Assembly: GCA_002319885.1 (NCBI GenBank)
Contig: DCFT01000163.1
Span: 1-18,823 of the forward strand
From: Bacteroidales bacterium UBA1797
Lineage (GTDB): Bacteria > Bacteroidota > Bacteroidia > Bacteroidales > VadinHA17
Reading direction: 5' to 3'
Length of the DNA stretch: 18,823 bases
Below are positions 5,771 to 13,685 of this stretch, one piece after another. The translations under genes were made by a program, and so were the position numbers. Under the pieces are notes generated by a model that was not told the DNA's origin, made no database searches, and saw only the letters and a program-made list of their open reading frames with translations. The first letter of the stretch is position 1. The number at the start of each line of letters is the position of its first letter.

Positions 5771-8700
5771 ATGAGTGAAGAAATTCTGAAAGCATTAATG
5801 GAATTATTTGCCCTGATTGTAAAGCAGGACAGTGGGATACTCATGAATGAACGTGAGTATGTTGCTGATCTACTTACAAAACAGCTTTCCAGGGAGACTG
5901 TTCAGGAATATCTGGCACTTTTTGATAACCTGGCCGGACCGGTTGTGCAAAGATCAGTTCCCAAAAAAGCTCTGGCTCCCTCTGTGAAAGACTCTGTGAA
6001 AATTCTGGGAATATGTAAAAAGATCAACCGTACTCTTAACCAGGAACAGAAAGTAGTTGTTCTGATGCGGCTCTATGAGCTGGTAAACGCATCCAGGCAG
6101 TTTACTCTACAGAGAATGAATATTATAAATACTGTTGCTGAAGTATTCAGAATATCTGCCGACGAATTCGCTGCAATCGAACAATTTGTAAAAAATGTTA
6201 ATCCTGAAGATCTGAAGAATCCTGCTATTCTGGTTCTCACCCCTGAAACTCAAACCTGTGAGCTATGCAAAAAGATGCATACGGGTTACCAGAATACCAA
6301 AATAATTATTTTAAGAGTACAGAGTGTTGACCTTTATTTTATCAAATATATTTCTGACGATCAGTTATATCTGAATGGTCTGCCTATCAGGGCAGGTCAG
6401 GTTTATACATTTGCAAAGGGAGGCTCAGTAAAATCACTGCAGGGTAATTCAATCTACTATAGTGACATCAGTTCAAATTTTCTGGCAAGTATTATTATCC
6501 ACAAAATTTCATTCACAGTTGAAAATCTTTCATATCATTTCAGGGAAGGGGAAGCGGCTATAAATGATGTAAGCTTTTCAGTTGAAGAGGGTAAGCTTGT
6601 AGGAATAATGGGTGCAAGCGGTTCGGGAAAGACCACCTTAATGAATCTGATGAGTGGGATCCAGAAACCTTCGTCAGGAAGCGTTAAAATAAACGGTCTG
6701 GATATAGCTAAAGATAATACAGAGCTTGAAGGCGTTTTTGGATATGTCCCACAGGATGATCTGCTTATTGAAGACCTTACCGTATTCGAGAATCTGTATT
6801 ATGCAGCCTGTCAGTGTTTCAGGGAAAAGACCAGGGAGGAAATCGGAGAGATTGTCAATAATACTCTGTCAAATCTTGGTTTATTGGAAAAAAGCTCCCT
6901 AAAAGTAGGCTCACCTTTCAATAAAGTAATAAGCGGCGGGCAACGAAAAAGGCTGAATATTGCACTGGAACTGATAAGAGAACCGCTGGTACTGTTTCTT
7001 GATGAACCGACTTCCGGCTTGTCATCAAGGGATTCAGAAAACCTGATGGATCTTTTACGCGACCTTACTCTTAAAGGGAAACTGGTTTTTACAGTTATTC
7101 ATCAACCCTCATCTGAAATATTCAAGATGTTTGATAAGGTTGTAATTCTCGATCGTGGCGGATGCATGGCGTATTTCGGCAATCCTGTCGATTCAGTTAT
7201 TTACTTTAAAACCCTTGATGCCCAGATTAACTCAAACCAGGGGGAATGTCCGGCATGCGGAAATGTGAATCCTGAAGTCATCTTTAATATAATAGAGACC
7301 CAGGTTGTTGATGAGTTCGGCAAGTATACGGAAAAACGAAAAGTCGGACCCGATGAATGGGCAAGTACATATACTTCAAGGAATCCATTTATAAAAGTTC
7401 CTGAAATAAAAGAGCCTCCTCACAATAATCTGCGCAGACCGGGACGCCTGAAACAATTCCGGATCTACTTTTCGAGAGACCTGAAGAGCAAAATATCAAA
7501 TAATCAATATGTCTTGCTTACTCTGCTCGAAGCTCCGGTGCTGGGTTTTATTCTCTCTTACATTATAAGGTATATTCCTGACCCTGATTCCAGCATTTAT
7601 ATTTTTTCCGAAAACGAGAATATTCCTATTTATATCTTTATGAGTCTTATTGTTGCCTTGTTTCTTGGGCTGACAATAAGTGCTGAAGAGATATTCCGCG
7701 ACAGGAAGATTCTTAAACGTGAGCGTTTCCTGAATTTAAGCAGGAACAGCTATCTGCTATCTAAAGTCGCAATTCTCATCATCATCTCGTCGATACAGAC
7801 CTTTCTTTTTATTTCTATAGCAAACCCTATCCTTGGTATAAAAGGTATGCTGTTTCATTACTGGCTGGCACTGTTCGCAACCGCCTTTTGCGCCAATATG
7901 ATTGGGCTGAACATATCAGCATCTTTTAATTCTGCCATCACTATCTACATTGTTATACCTCTTTTGATAATCCCTATGATGGTCCTCAGCGGAGCCATGT
8001 TTTCATTCGACAAGCTAAACAGAAAGATAGGCAATGTTGATAAGGTTCCCTTAATTGCTGAGATGATGCCAACACGCTGGACTTACGAAGCGCTGATTGT
8101 TTCACAGTTTAAAGATAACAAGTACAGTAAAACAATATTTACTACAAAAGGTGAAACATATTATGACCTTGAGAAAAAAATCAGTGAAGCTGACTTCAAT
8201 AAGGTTCATAGAATTAAATATTTACGTGATGCTCTGGAGACTTCGTTGTTCGAATTCAGAAGTAATCCGGAGAATATAGGGAATAAAGAAGACCTTCTTG
8301 TGAGAAAACCTTCGAGGAAGTTCAGCAAACTCGAACTTCTGAAAAATGAACTGGAATTGATGGCCTCAGATTTTCCTATTGCTGCTTTCAATTATATTTC
8401 GGATCTGACACCAAAAGAATTTAATCCCGGTGTTGCAGATTCCCTGACAAAATATTTAAACAGGATTGACAAAGTGTTTAGTAAAATTTCAAATTCAGCA
8501 AGCGACAGGAGAGATAATTTCTATAATATGAATGACCTGAAGCTGAAAAAACTTGAGGATAATTATTATAATTACAAACTTCTTGAATTAGTTACAAAGC
8601 CTTACGAACGGAAAAAGATACTGGTATATAATAACTCCCTTGTACAAAATACAGATCCTATTTATCTTGACCCGGAGAAAAAGGGATTCCTTAATTTCAG

Positions 8701-8869
8701 AACACATTTCTACGCACCTTCCAAGTACATTTTCGGGATAAAAACCGACACTTTTGTTTTTAACATTTCACTCGTACTTTTAGGTTCTGTCTTTCTATAT
8801 ATTACTCTCTATTTTGAGTTACTCGGGAGAGCTGTCCGGTTTTTCGATAATTTAAAAATCCGAAAATAA
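5771..8869 (+). CDS. ABCG-like ATPase-permease fusion with TerB-like and FHA-like N-terminal regions
   Basis: The 1032-residue protein reads in this order. Residues 1-150 are helical and TerB-like, in two repeats. Residues 152-240 are beta-rich and FHA-like (LYLNGLPIRAGQVYTF). Residues 246-480 are an ABC ATPase with Walker A GASGSGKTT (281-289), Q-loop VPQDD (326-330), signature ISGGQ (387-391), Walker B LVLFLDE (406-412) and H-loop H444. A linker carries CPAC (493-496). An ABC2-type membrane domain then has five segments (about 581-600, 618-637, 662-685, 695-718 and 722-744) and a last one near 995-1016. The 250-residue stretch before the last segment is far longer than the usual third outer loop of ABCG proteins and is helical and charged. 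The ATPase should be active; it presumably works as a dimer. Substrate unknown. A lipoprotein and a secreted protein follow on the same strand. Confidence 0.9.
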   Translation: MSEEILKALMELFALIVKQDSGILMNEREYVADLLTKQLSRETVQEYLALFDNLAGPVVQRSVPKKALAPSVKDSVKILGICKKINRTLNQEQKVVVLMRLYELVNASRQFTLQRMNIINTVAEVFRISADEFAAIEQFVKNVNPEDLKNPAILVLTPETQTCELCKKMHTGYQNTKIIILRVQSVDLYFIKYISDDQLYLNGLPIRAGQVYTFAKGGSVKSLQGNSIYYSDISSNFLASIIIHKISFTVENLSYHFREGEAAINDVSFSVEEGKLVGIMGASGSGKTTLMNLMSGIQKPSSGSVKINGLDIAKDNTELEGVFGYVPQDDLLIEDLTVFENLYYAACQCFREKTREEIGEIVNNTLSNLGLLEKSSLKVGSPFNKVISGGQRKRLNIALELIREPLVLFLDEPTSGLSSRDSENLMDLLRDLTLKGKLVFTVIHQPSSEIFKMFDKVVILDRGGCMAYFGNPVDSVIYFKTLDAQINSNQGECPACGNVNPEVIFNIIETQVVDEFGKYTEKRKVGPDEWASTYTSRNPFIKVPEIKEPPHNNLRRPGRLKQFRIYFSRDLKSKISNNQYVLLTLLEAPVLGFILSYIIRYIPDPDSSIYIFSENENIPIYIFMSLIVALFLGLTISAEEIFRDRKILKRERFLNLSRNSYLLSKVAILIIISSIQTFLFISIANPILGIKGMLFHYWLALFATAFCANMIGLNISASFNSAITIYIVIPLLIIPMMVLSGAMFSFDKLNRKIGNVDKVPLIAEMMPTRWTYEALIVSQFKDNKYSKTIFTTKGETYYDLEKKISEADFNKVHRIKYLRDALETSLFEFRSNPENIGNKEDLLVRKPSRKFSKLELLKNELELMASDFPIAAFNYISDLTPKEFNPGVADSLTKYLNRIDKVFSKISNSASDRRDNFYNMNDLKLKKLEDNYYNYKLLELVTKPYERKKILVYNNSLVQNTDPIYLDPEKKGFLNFRTHFYAPSKYIFGIKTDTFVFNISLVLLGSVFLYITLYFELLGRAVRFFDNLKIRK

Positions 8870-8901
8870 AGATATAATAGATTATTAATGAGATTTTTTT
8901 G

Positions 8902-8909
8902 TATTTTTG
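8902..8909 (+). promoter_or_regulatory. Candidate -7 element for the lipoprotein/secreted-protein pair
   Basis: TATTTTTG matches the Bacteroidota -7 consensus TAnnTTTG and lies 23 bases before the ATG at 8933, which implies a short leader. I find no good TTTG at the -33 distance. It may be an internal promoter that lets the two small genes be expressed apart from the ABC gene. Confidence 0.3.
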
Positions 8910-8932
8910 TTATACCTTATACATCATCCTGA

Positions 8933-9844
8933 ATGAAAGTAAGAGTATTTTTATTGATGATTATAGTGTTTTTGGGTTTCTCATGCAGAAATTCAAAAAG
9001 CAAAACTTCGGAGTTTGTATTTCCCAAATCAGATTCAATTCCGGTTTCGGAAGTCGAAAAATTAAGCCCGGAAGCGATCGCCGATATCTCAAAGAACATT
9101 GCTTCCCCGGTTGAGATTGCCAATCTGCTTCAGACACTCCAGGTTCCTTTTTCAGAAAACTACCTGGCTCAGTCAATTGATGCCAACAGACAGAGCACAA
9201 GTTTTAACAAAGCCCTTACTCTGGGTATTCTTGGTGCAGATCTCGGGTATTTGAATATGTATGAGAAAACAGGTTCATCGCTTGAAATTCTTTCATCAAT
9301 AAGGAAGATTGCTGAAGATCTTAAAGTTGGCCAGTTTTTTGATTTTGAATCTATAAAGAGACTATCGAAAAATAAATCAAATCTCGACTCCCTCCTGTTC
9401 ATCTCAATCGATTCCTATAATAAAATTGATACTTATCTCCGGGCAAATGACCGTGGTCAGCTTTCAGCCCTTATGATCATCGGGGTATGGATCGAAGGAC
9501 AGTACCTGGCAACACAGGTTGTGAATGTTTATCCAAATAAAATGCTCAGCGACAGGATCGGAGAACAGAAAATTGTCTTAAACGACCTTATCATGCTCAT
9601 AAGTCCTTACTGTAACCGCGATCCCGAATTCTCAAGCCTTTGTAAAGATATGCAGGACATAAAAGACAAGTATCGTGATATCAGGATTACATATACTCAG
9701 GGAGACCCGGTTAGTGTTGAAAAAAACGGAGGCCTGACGATTAAACAAACCGAAACAAGTGTTGTTACGATGACAAAGGAACAGCTTGACGGTTTAATTC
9801 AGTTGACGAAAAATATCAGGGACAGGCTAATTTCAAATAATTAG
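8933..9844 (+). CDS. Lipoprotein of unknown function, partner of the ABC transporter
   Basis: The 303-residue product has a short hydrophobic leader ending in GFSC (C18), so it should be lipidated. The mature part looks mostly alpha-helical: SPEAIADISKNI, ASPVEIANLLQTLQV, SSLEILSSIRKIAEDLKV, LSDRIGEQKIVLNDLIMLI and, at the C-terminus, TKEQLDGLIQLTKNIRDRL. I recognise no named domain or catalytic motif. It starts 63 bases after the ABC gene and its stop is one base before the next ATG, so the three are probably co-transcribed. It could sit in the periplasm facing the large outer loop of the ABC protein; this is inference from position and predicted location only. Confidence 0.8.
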   Translation: MKVRVFLLMIIVFLGFSCRNSKSKTSEFVFPKSDSIPVSEVEKLSPEAIADISKNIASPVEIANLLQTLQVPFSENYLAQSIDANRQSTSFNKALTLGILGADLGYLNMYEKTGSSLEILSSIRKIAEDLKVGQFFDFESIKRLSKNKSNLDSLLFISIDSYNKIDTYLRANDRGQLSALMIIGVWIEGQYLATQVVNVYPNKMLSDRIGEQKIVLNDLIMLISPYCNRDPEFSSLCKDMQDIKDKYRDIRITYTQGDPVSVEKNGGLTIKQTETSVVTMTKEQLDGLIQLTKNIRDRLISNN

Positions 9845-9845
9845 A

Positions 9846-10280
9846 ATGAAAAAGATCATAATAACTCTGACCATATTATTTACTTTCGGACTACTGTCAT
9901 TCGGACAGGTAACAGATCCGCTGATAAATAGTTGTGCAATGAGCGCCGGATCGGATGCCAAATACCTTAAGGACTTCAGGATTCAGCTTGGAAAAACCTC
10001 AAATCAGAATGATTTAAGATTCAAAACTAATATGTCGCTCTGGAAAAATACTAAATACAGGTTTACAATGTGCAATGCACAGGATTCGAAAGGTCAGCTT
10101 ATTCTCTCAATTAAAGATGACAACAATAAATTAGTCGTATCATCATTTGATAAGAAAACAGGGAAAATATATCCTTTTATTGATTTCGAATGCCAGAAAA
10201 GCGGTATATATCAGATTAGTTATGACTTCACAGACGGCCAACAGGGATCAGGTGTCGGTGTAGTGTCGATGATAAAATAA
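9846..10280 (+). CDS. Small secreted beta-sandwich-like protein of unknown function
   Basis: The 144-residue protein has a clear signal peptide, with probable cleavage near SFG/Q (residues 20/21) and no lipobox. The mature part looks like a compact beta-sandwich: KDFRIQLG, NTKYRFTMCNA, GQLILSIKDDNNKLVVSSFD, YPFIDFECQKSGIYQISYDF, and GSGVGVVSMI at the end. This resembles PPC- or CBM-like jelly rolls in rhythm, but I make no family call. Cysteines 30, 76 and 115 could form a disulfide, leaving one free. It begins one base after the lipoprotein stop, so translation is probably coupled. It ends 5 bases from the stop of the convergent gene, with no terminator between. Confidence 0.78.
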   Translation: MKKIIITLTILFTFGLLSFGQVTDPLINSCAMSAGSDAKYLKDFRIQLGKTSNQNDLRFKTNMSLWKNTKYRFTMCNAQDSKGQLILSIKDDNNKLVVSSFDKKTGKIYPFIDFECQKSGIYQISYDFTDGQQGSGVGVVSMIK

Positions 10281-10285
10281 TCCTC

Positions 10286-11281
10286 TCATTTAAGATACCA
10301 CAGCTGTATCAGCACAATAAATAAAAATATCAGGGAAAATAAGATTTCCGGTATTACTTTCTTTTTCACAATTATAAAATAATGCGTCAGAAAATAACTC
10401 GTTGGTATGCTTATCAACCATATTATTTCAACTGATGCCGACGGGAGTGCAAAATAAACTATTAATGAGATCAGAAAAGTCCAGATCATCAGTGAAAACG
10501 TTTTCCTCGACTTTATTTTTTTTGTGCCCATATGCCTGATAAGATGAGCTATACTTACTATTATTAAAGCTCCGCAAAATATCAGAGCCGCAATGGTTAA
10601 TCCGGGGAAGGGATAATATATTGACTTCGTAAACAGGTTATCTCCAAGAAGTTTCACCAGCGTCCTGATATCCTTCCCGAGAACATAATAAAGACTGAAA
10701 GTAATTATATACGGAGTTAAGAGTCCCAAAATTGATATAAAAATTTCCTTCAGGTTTCCTGTCCTTAGCAATGCTATACCAATTATTACCAACGCTCCGA
10801 ACCAAATCAGATTTGCATAGAATAAGCTTCCAGTACTTATCAGAAGACCAGCGTCGAAATAATTAAATGCTGTCCCGTTTTTATGATAACCATCCATAAT
10901 TCTCATAAATGCAAACATCAGAAAAAGTGAAGCAGGAATGACCGGGTTCATAAGCTGATGATCGGGGAAAAAACCACCAAACAACACATATAACAATCCG
11001 GGAAGAAAAGTCCTTTCATTAATAAAAAAAATGGTTGTATTGAAGTTTATGACAAGGAAAGCCATCAGCGAAACCATGAAGAAGGAAAGGATTACTCCAA
11101 TATTGTGACTATTTTTTATAAGGGTCTTAAGGAAACCATAAAGAGGCATAGGATCTGATTCATATATAAATCTGGGGTGCAGCCGTTGATTCAGAATCGC
11201 ACTAAACCACACAGCCAAAAGAGTAATAATTATCAGCAATATTACTCCGGGACCTGTTCCTTTAAATATTCGAAGAAGCAT
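10286..11281 (-). CDS. Polytopic inner-membrane protein, DUF6427-like
   Basis: The 331-residue protein has about ten hydrophobic segments (roughly 12-30, 61-80, 92-104, 115-129, 145-171, 178-201, 225-248, 263-280, 284-304 and 310-330) and almost no soluble part. The start MLLRIFKGTGPG and the FFINERTFLPGLLYVLF segment recall the DUF6427 family of Bacteroidota; that label is from memory. The NERTFLPGLLY stretch loosely resembles loops in polyprenol-linked glycan or lipid enzymes, but no catalytic motif is certain. The gene starts 6 bases after the purD stop, so the two share a transcript. A purine-synthesis link is not implied by the protein itself. Confidence 0.75.
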   Translation of the reverse strand: MLLRIFKGTGPGVILLIIITLLAVWFSAILNQRLHPRFIYESDPMPLYGFLKTLIKNSHNIGVILSFFMVSLMAFLVINFNTTIFFINERTFLPGLLYVLFGGFFPDHQLMNPVIPASLFLMFAFMRIMDGYHKNGTAFNYFDAGLLISTGSLFYANLIWFGALVIIGIALLRTGNLKEIFISILGLLTPYIITFSLYYVLGKDIRTLVKLLGDNLFTKSIYYPFPGLTIAALIFCGALIIVSIAHLIRHMGTKKIKSRKTFSLMIWTFLISLIVYFALPSASVEIIWLISIPTSYFLTHYFIIVKKKVIPEILFSLIFLFIVLIQLWYLK

Positions 11282-11287
11282 TTGCTT

Positions 11288-12556
11288 TTATAAATCAAAT
11301 CCTATATCTGTTCTGTAATATACACCGTCAAAGTTCAGTAAACCGGCATTACGGTAAGATGTCTGAAGCGCCTCCTTCATTGAAGTTCCCCATGAGCTAA
11401 CCGCAAGAACCCGTCCTCCGCAGGTAACTAATTTGTCAGCGTCCCTAGTCGTACCGGCATGAAATATTACGCTATCTTTAACAAGGTCTATTCCGGAAAT
11501 AGATTTTCCTTTTTCATATGTTCCCGGGTAGCCACCGGAGACCAGCATTACCGTCGATACAAACTTTTTGTCAATCTCAAATGTTCTGTTGGCAAGATCT
11601 CCATTAGCCACACCTTCTATCAATTCGAAAAGATCACTTTTTATTCGCGGAATAATAACTTCCGATTCAGGATCTCCCAATCTGGCATTATACTCAATCA
11701 CATATGGATCACCTCCCACATTTATCAGACCAAAGAAAATAAATCCTTTATAAATGATTTTGTCCTCTGATAATCCTCTTAAAGTTGGATCTATTATCCT
11801 TTTAGTGACCTTGTCCATGAACTTACTATCTGCAAATGACACAGGAGATACGGCACCCATTCCCCCGGTATTCAGTCCGGTATCTCCGGTTCCTATTCGC
11901 TTGTAATCTTTGGCTTCCGGCAATAGTTTATAAGAAATGCCATCAGTAATAATAAAAACCGAGAGCTCTATGCCTTTAAGAAACTGCTCTATAACAACTT
12001 TTTGACCCGCTGCTCCAAATTTACCAGCGAGCATTGCCTCAACCTCCTTTTCAGCTTCCTTAATATCATTAACTATTACAACGCCTTTCCCGGCTGCAAG
12101 CCCATCAGCCTTAATTACATAAGGAGGGATGAGTGATCTCAGGAAAGCCGGCGCTTCAGTTACGTTGGTCTTATCGAAGGTTCTGAAAGCAGCAGTTGGA
12201 ATCCCATGCCTGGTCAGAAAAGATTTTGCAAAATCCTTGCTCCCTTCCAGCTGTGCAGCAGTTTTGTCAGGACCAATCAGGGGAATATTTTTAAGCTCAG
12301 GATCGTTCAGGAAAAAATCACTGATTCCCATCGTCAGAGGAGCTTCAGGTCCGACTATTACAATATCTATGTTGTTCTCAAGAACAGCAGATTTAATGTC
12401 CGGAAAACTTTCAGGATTGATCTTCAGATTGGTCCCTGATTCAGAAGTCCCGGCATTACCCGGACCAATAAATATCTTATTTACCTTTTTACTTTGAGCA
12501 AGTTTCCATGTAAGAGCATGTTCCCTGCCTCCGGATCCCAGAATGAGAATATTCAT
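11288..12556 (-). CDS. purD: Phosphoribosylamine-glycine ligase (GAR synthetase)
   Basis: This 422-residue cytoplasmic enzyme joins phosphoribosylamine and glycine using ATP, the second step of de novo purine synthesis. The N-terminal GSGGREHAL motif (7-15), GPGNAGT (31-37) and GPEAPL (69-74) are all present. The ATP-grasp core shows YVIKADGLAAGKGV (146-159), LNTGGMGAVSP (228-238) and VIEYNARLGDPE (286-297). Length and motif order are normal for a single-domain bacterial PurD. It has its own promoter candidate just upstream, and the DUF6427-like gene follows 6 bases after its stop. No other pur gene is in the window, so this copy is not part of a purine cluster here. I see no purine riboswitch in the 60-base upstream gap. 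Confidence 0.97.
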   Translation of the reverse strand: MNILILGSGGREHALTWKLAQSKKVNKIFIGPGNAGTSESGTNLKINPESFPDIKSAVLENNIDIVIVGPEAPLTMGISDFFLNDPELKNIPLIGPDKTAAQLEGSKDFAKSFLTRHGIPTAAFRTFDKTNVTEAPAFLRSLIPPYVIKADGLAAGKGVVIVNDIKEAEKEVEAMLAGKFGAAGQKVVIEQFLKGIELSVFIITDGISYKLLPEAKDYKRIGTGDTGLNTGGMGAVSPVSFADSKFMDKVTKRIIDPTLRGLSEDKIIYKGFIFFGLINVGGDPYVIEYNARLGDPESEVIIPRIKSDLFELIEGVANGDLANRTFEIDKKFVSTVMLVSGGYPGTYEKGKSISGIDLVKDSVIFHAGTTRDADKLVTCGGRVLAVSSWGTSMKEALQTSYRNAGLLNFDGVYYRTDIGFDL

Positions 12557-12580
12557 ATTTAAGGAGATATTTTATCAATC

Positions 12581-12610
12581 CAAAAGTAACATTTCATTCT
12601 GATAAACAAA
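12581..12610 (-). promoter_or_regulatory. Promoter candidate for purD
   Basis: On the minus strand, TTTG (12610-12607) is followed after 18 bases by TACTTTTG (12588-12581), a full match to TAnnTTTG at close to the usual spacing. The predicted start of transcription near 12574 would leave a leader of about 18 bases before the purD ATG at 12556. This is the best-formed promoter in the window and suggests that purD does not depend on the LytTR gene upstream. Confidence 0.55.
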
Positions 12611-12616
12611 ATACCG

Positions 12617-13483
12617 TTAACCGGGATCAATGGTCTGATAATATTTCGAAAAAGTCAACATTACGGCATTTATATAAGTTTTTGAAACAGGTATATCGGT
12701 TACCGTGGGATCATCAAATTCAAGTTTCAGTCCTTCTCTGTCTTTTCTGATAACTTTTACTTTTTCAAAATTAACCATATATGATCTATGGCATCTTATT
12801 ATTTCAGTTCCCGAAAAACTTTCTTCTATTTTTTTGAGTGTATCCCGAAGAAGATATTTCGCTACTTTACCCTTATTGAGATAACAGATGTTCACATAGT
12901 TTTCAGCTGACTCAAGATAAAGCAGGTTTTCTTTTAGAACTGAAAACTTCAGGATCCCTTTATCATCATAAAATGGAATCATGTTTCTGGTGTTATCTGC
13001 AGATGCCGGATTTTCTGCAAGCCGTTCTATCTGCTCCTTCTTATCGCGCCATGAAAAATACAGCCACAGAACAGAATAAGGCAATAACAAAACCAGTGCA
13101 GTATTCCGCGAAGAAATTCTCACAAGATCAATAAAGGGCCGGGCATCTTTCAGGAACAACTTATCGAAAACTGCATAAGCCAGTGCCATTGACAGAATTT
13201 CAGCAAATATCCATAAAAGATATTGCCATATATTAATAGTATGTCTTTTACAAAAATGATACATTATGATGCGGCTTATAACAACAACAAGCACTCCAGC
13301 CAGAATAGTAAGACTGGAATATGTAAAAAACTCAAGTCGTGTAAGATTATACCACCTGTCCGCACCGAAAGGTGAATAAGCATTTATAAAAACCAGCGCA
13401 AAAAGCGAAGTAAAAAGAATCAGGCGTATGATATTCTGCTTTTCATTCAGATATGCTGGTATCGGTTTTTGAAAGTCAATCAT
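12617..13483 (-). CDS. Membrane-anchored LytTR transcription regulator
   Basis: The product, 288 residues from the ATG at 13483, has four hydrophobic segments (about 19-36, 52-73, 84-106 and 124-144). A short cytoplasmic linker and a C-terminal LytTR DNA-binding domain (about 180-280) follow. The family signature IIRCHRSYMVNFEKV is present. There is no receiver domain and no kinase motif, so it is a one-component regulator tied to the membrane. An eight-codon extension to a TTG at 13507 is possible, but that TTG lies inside the -7 candidate TAATTTTG, so the ATG is preferred. It is divergent from the alpha/beta-hydrolase-like gene 203 bases away, which makes that gene and itself natural candidate targets. 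Confidence 0.9.
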   Translation of the reverse strand: MIDFQKPIPAYLNEKQNIIRLILFTSLFALVFINAYSPFGADRWYNLTRLEFFTYSSLTILAGVLVVVISRIIMYHFCKRHTINIWQYLLWIFAEILSMALAYAVFDKLFLKDARPFIDLVRISSRNTALVLLLPYSVLWLYFSWRDKKEQIERLAENPASADNTRNMIPFYDDKGILKFSVLKENLLYLESAENYVNICYLNKGKVAKYLLRDTLKKIEESFSGTEIIRCHRSYMVNFEKVKVIRKDREGLKLEFDDPTVTDIPVSKTYINAVMLTFSKYYQTIDPG

Positions 13484-13504
13484 TTGTATTCTGATAGCAA
13501 AATA

Positions 13505-13512
13505 CAAAATTA
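13505..13512 (-). promoter_or_regulatory. Candidate -7 element for the membrane LytTR gene
   Basis: TAATTTTG on the minus strand matches TAnnTTTG. Transcription would start near 13498, about 15 bases before the ATG at 13483, which supports that start over the TTG at 13507. No convincing -33 TTTG is seen, which would fit a promoter helped by an activator. Confidence 0.35.
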
Positions 13513-13643
13513 AGTATTTTCTTAGTTTAAATTCAGTTAAAAAGTGTTTTGCCTGTATTGATAATCAGATTCTGTCACTAATAATACAATTACATCCCTT
13601 ATTTGAGTGTTTTATCCCTTCATGGCAAAGGCCGACACATAAA

Positions 13644-13675
13644 TTTGCCTGTTTTAAGTGCCCATGCTTACTTTG
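13644..13675 (+). promoter_or_regulatory. Promoter candidate for the hydrolase-like gene
   Basis: TTTG (13644-13647) is followed after 20 bases by TTACTTTG (13668-13675), one mismatch from TAnnTTTG. Transcription would start near 13682, only about 4 bases before the first ATG (13686) but about 19 before the second in-frame ATG (13701). That favours the second as the real start. Confidence 0.4.
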
Positions 13676-13685
13676 TATAAATATT

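Noticed and set aside
12129..12497. Plus-strand open frame of 122 residues.
   Set aside because: It lies wholly antisense within purD, whose motifs are complete, so it is a shadow frame.
12617..13507. A single LytTR-purD-DUF6427 operon.
   Set aside because: A good promoter with short leader lies in the 60-base gap before purD. Read-through is possible but not required.
4498..13561. Identical 14-mer TTTGCCTGTATTGA upstream of the glycoside hydrolase (4498-4511) and between the divergent LytTR and hydrolase-like genes (13548-13561).
   Set aside because: A shared 14-mer is expected about once by chance in AT-rich DNA of this length, and its place relative to the two genes differs. Not enough for a shared operator.
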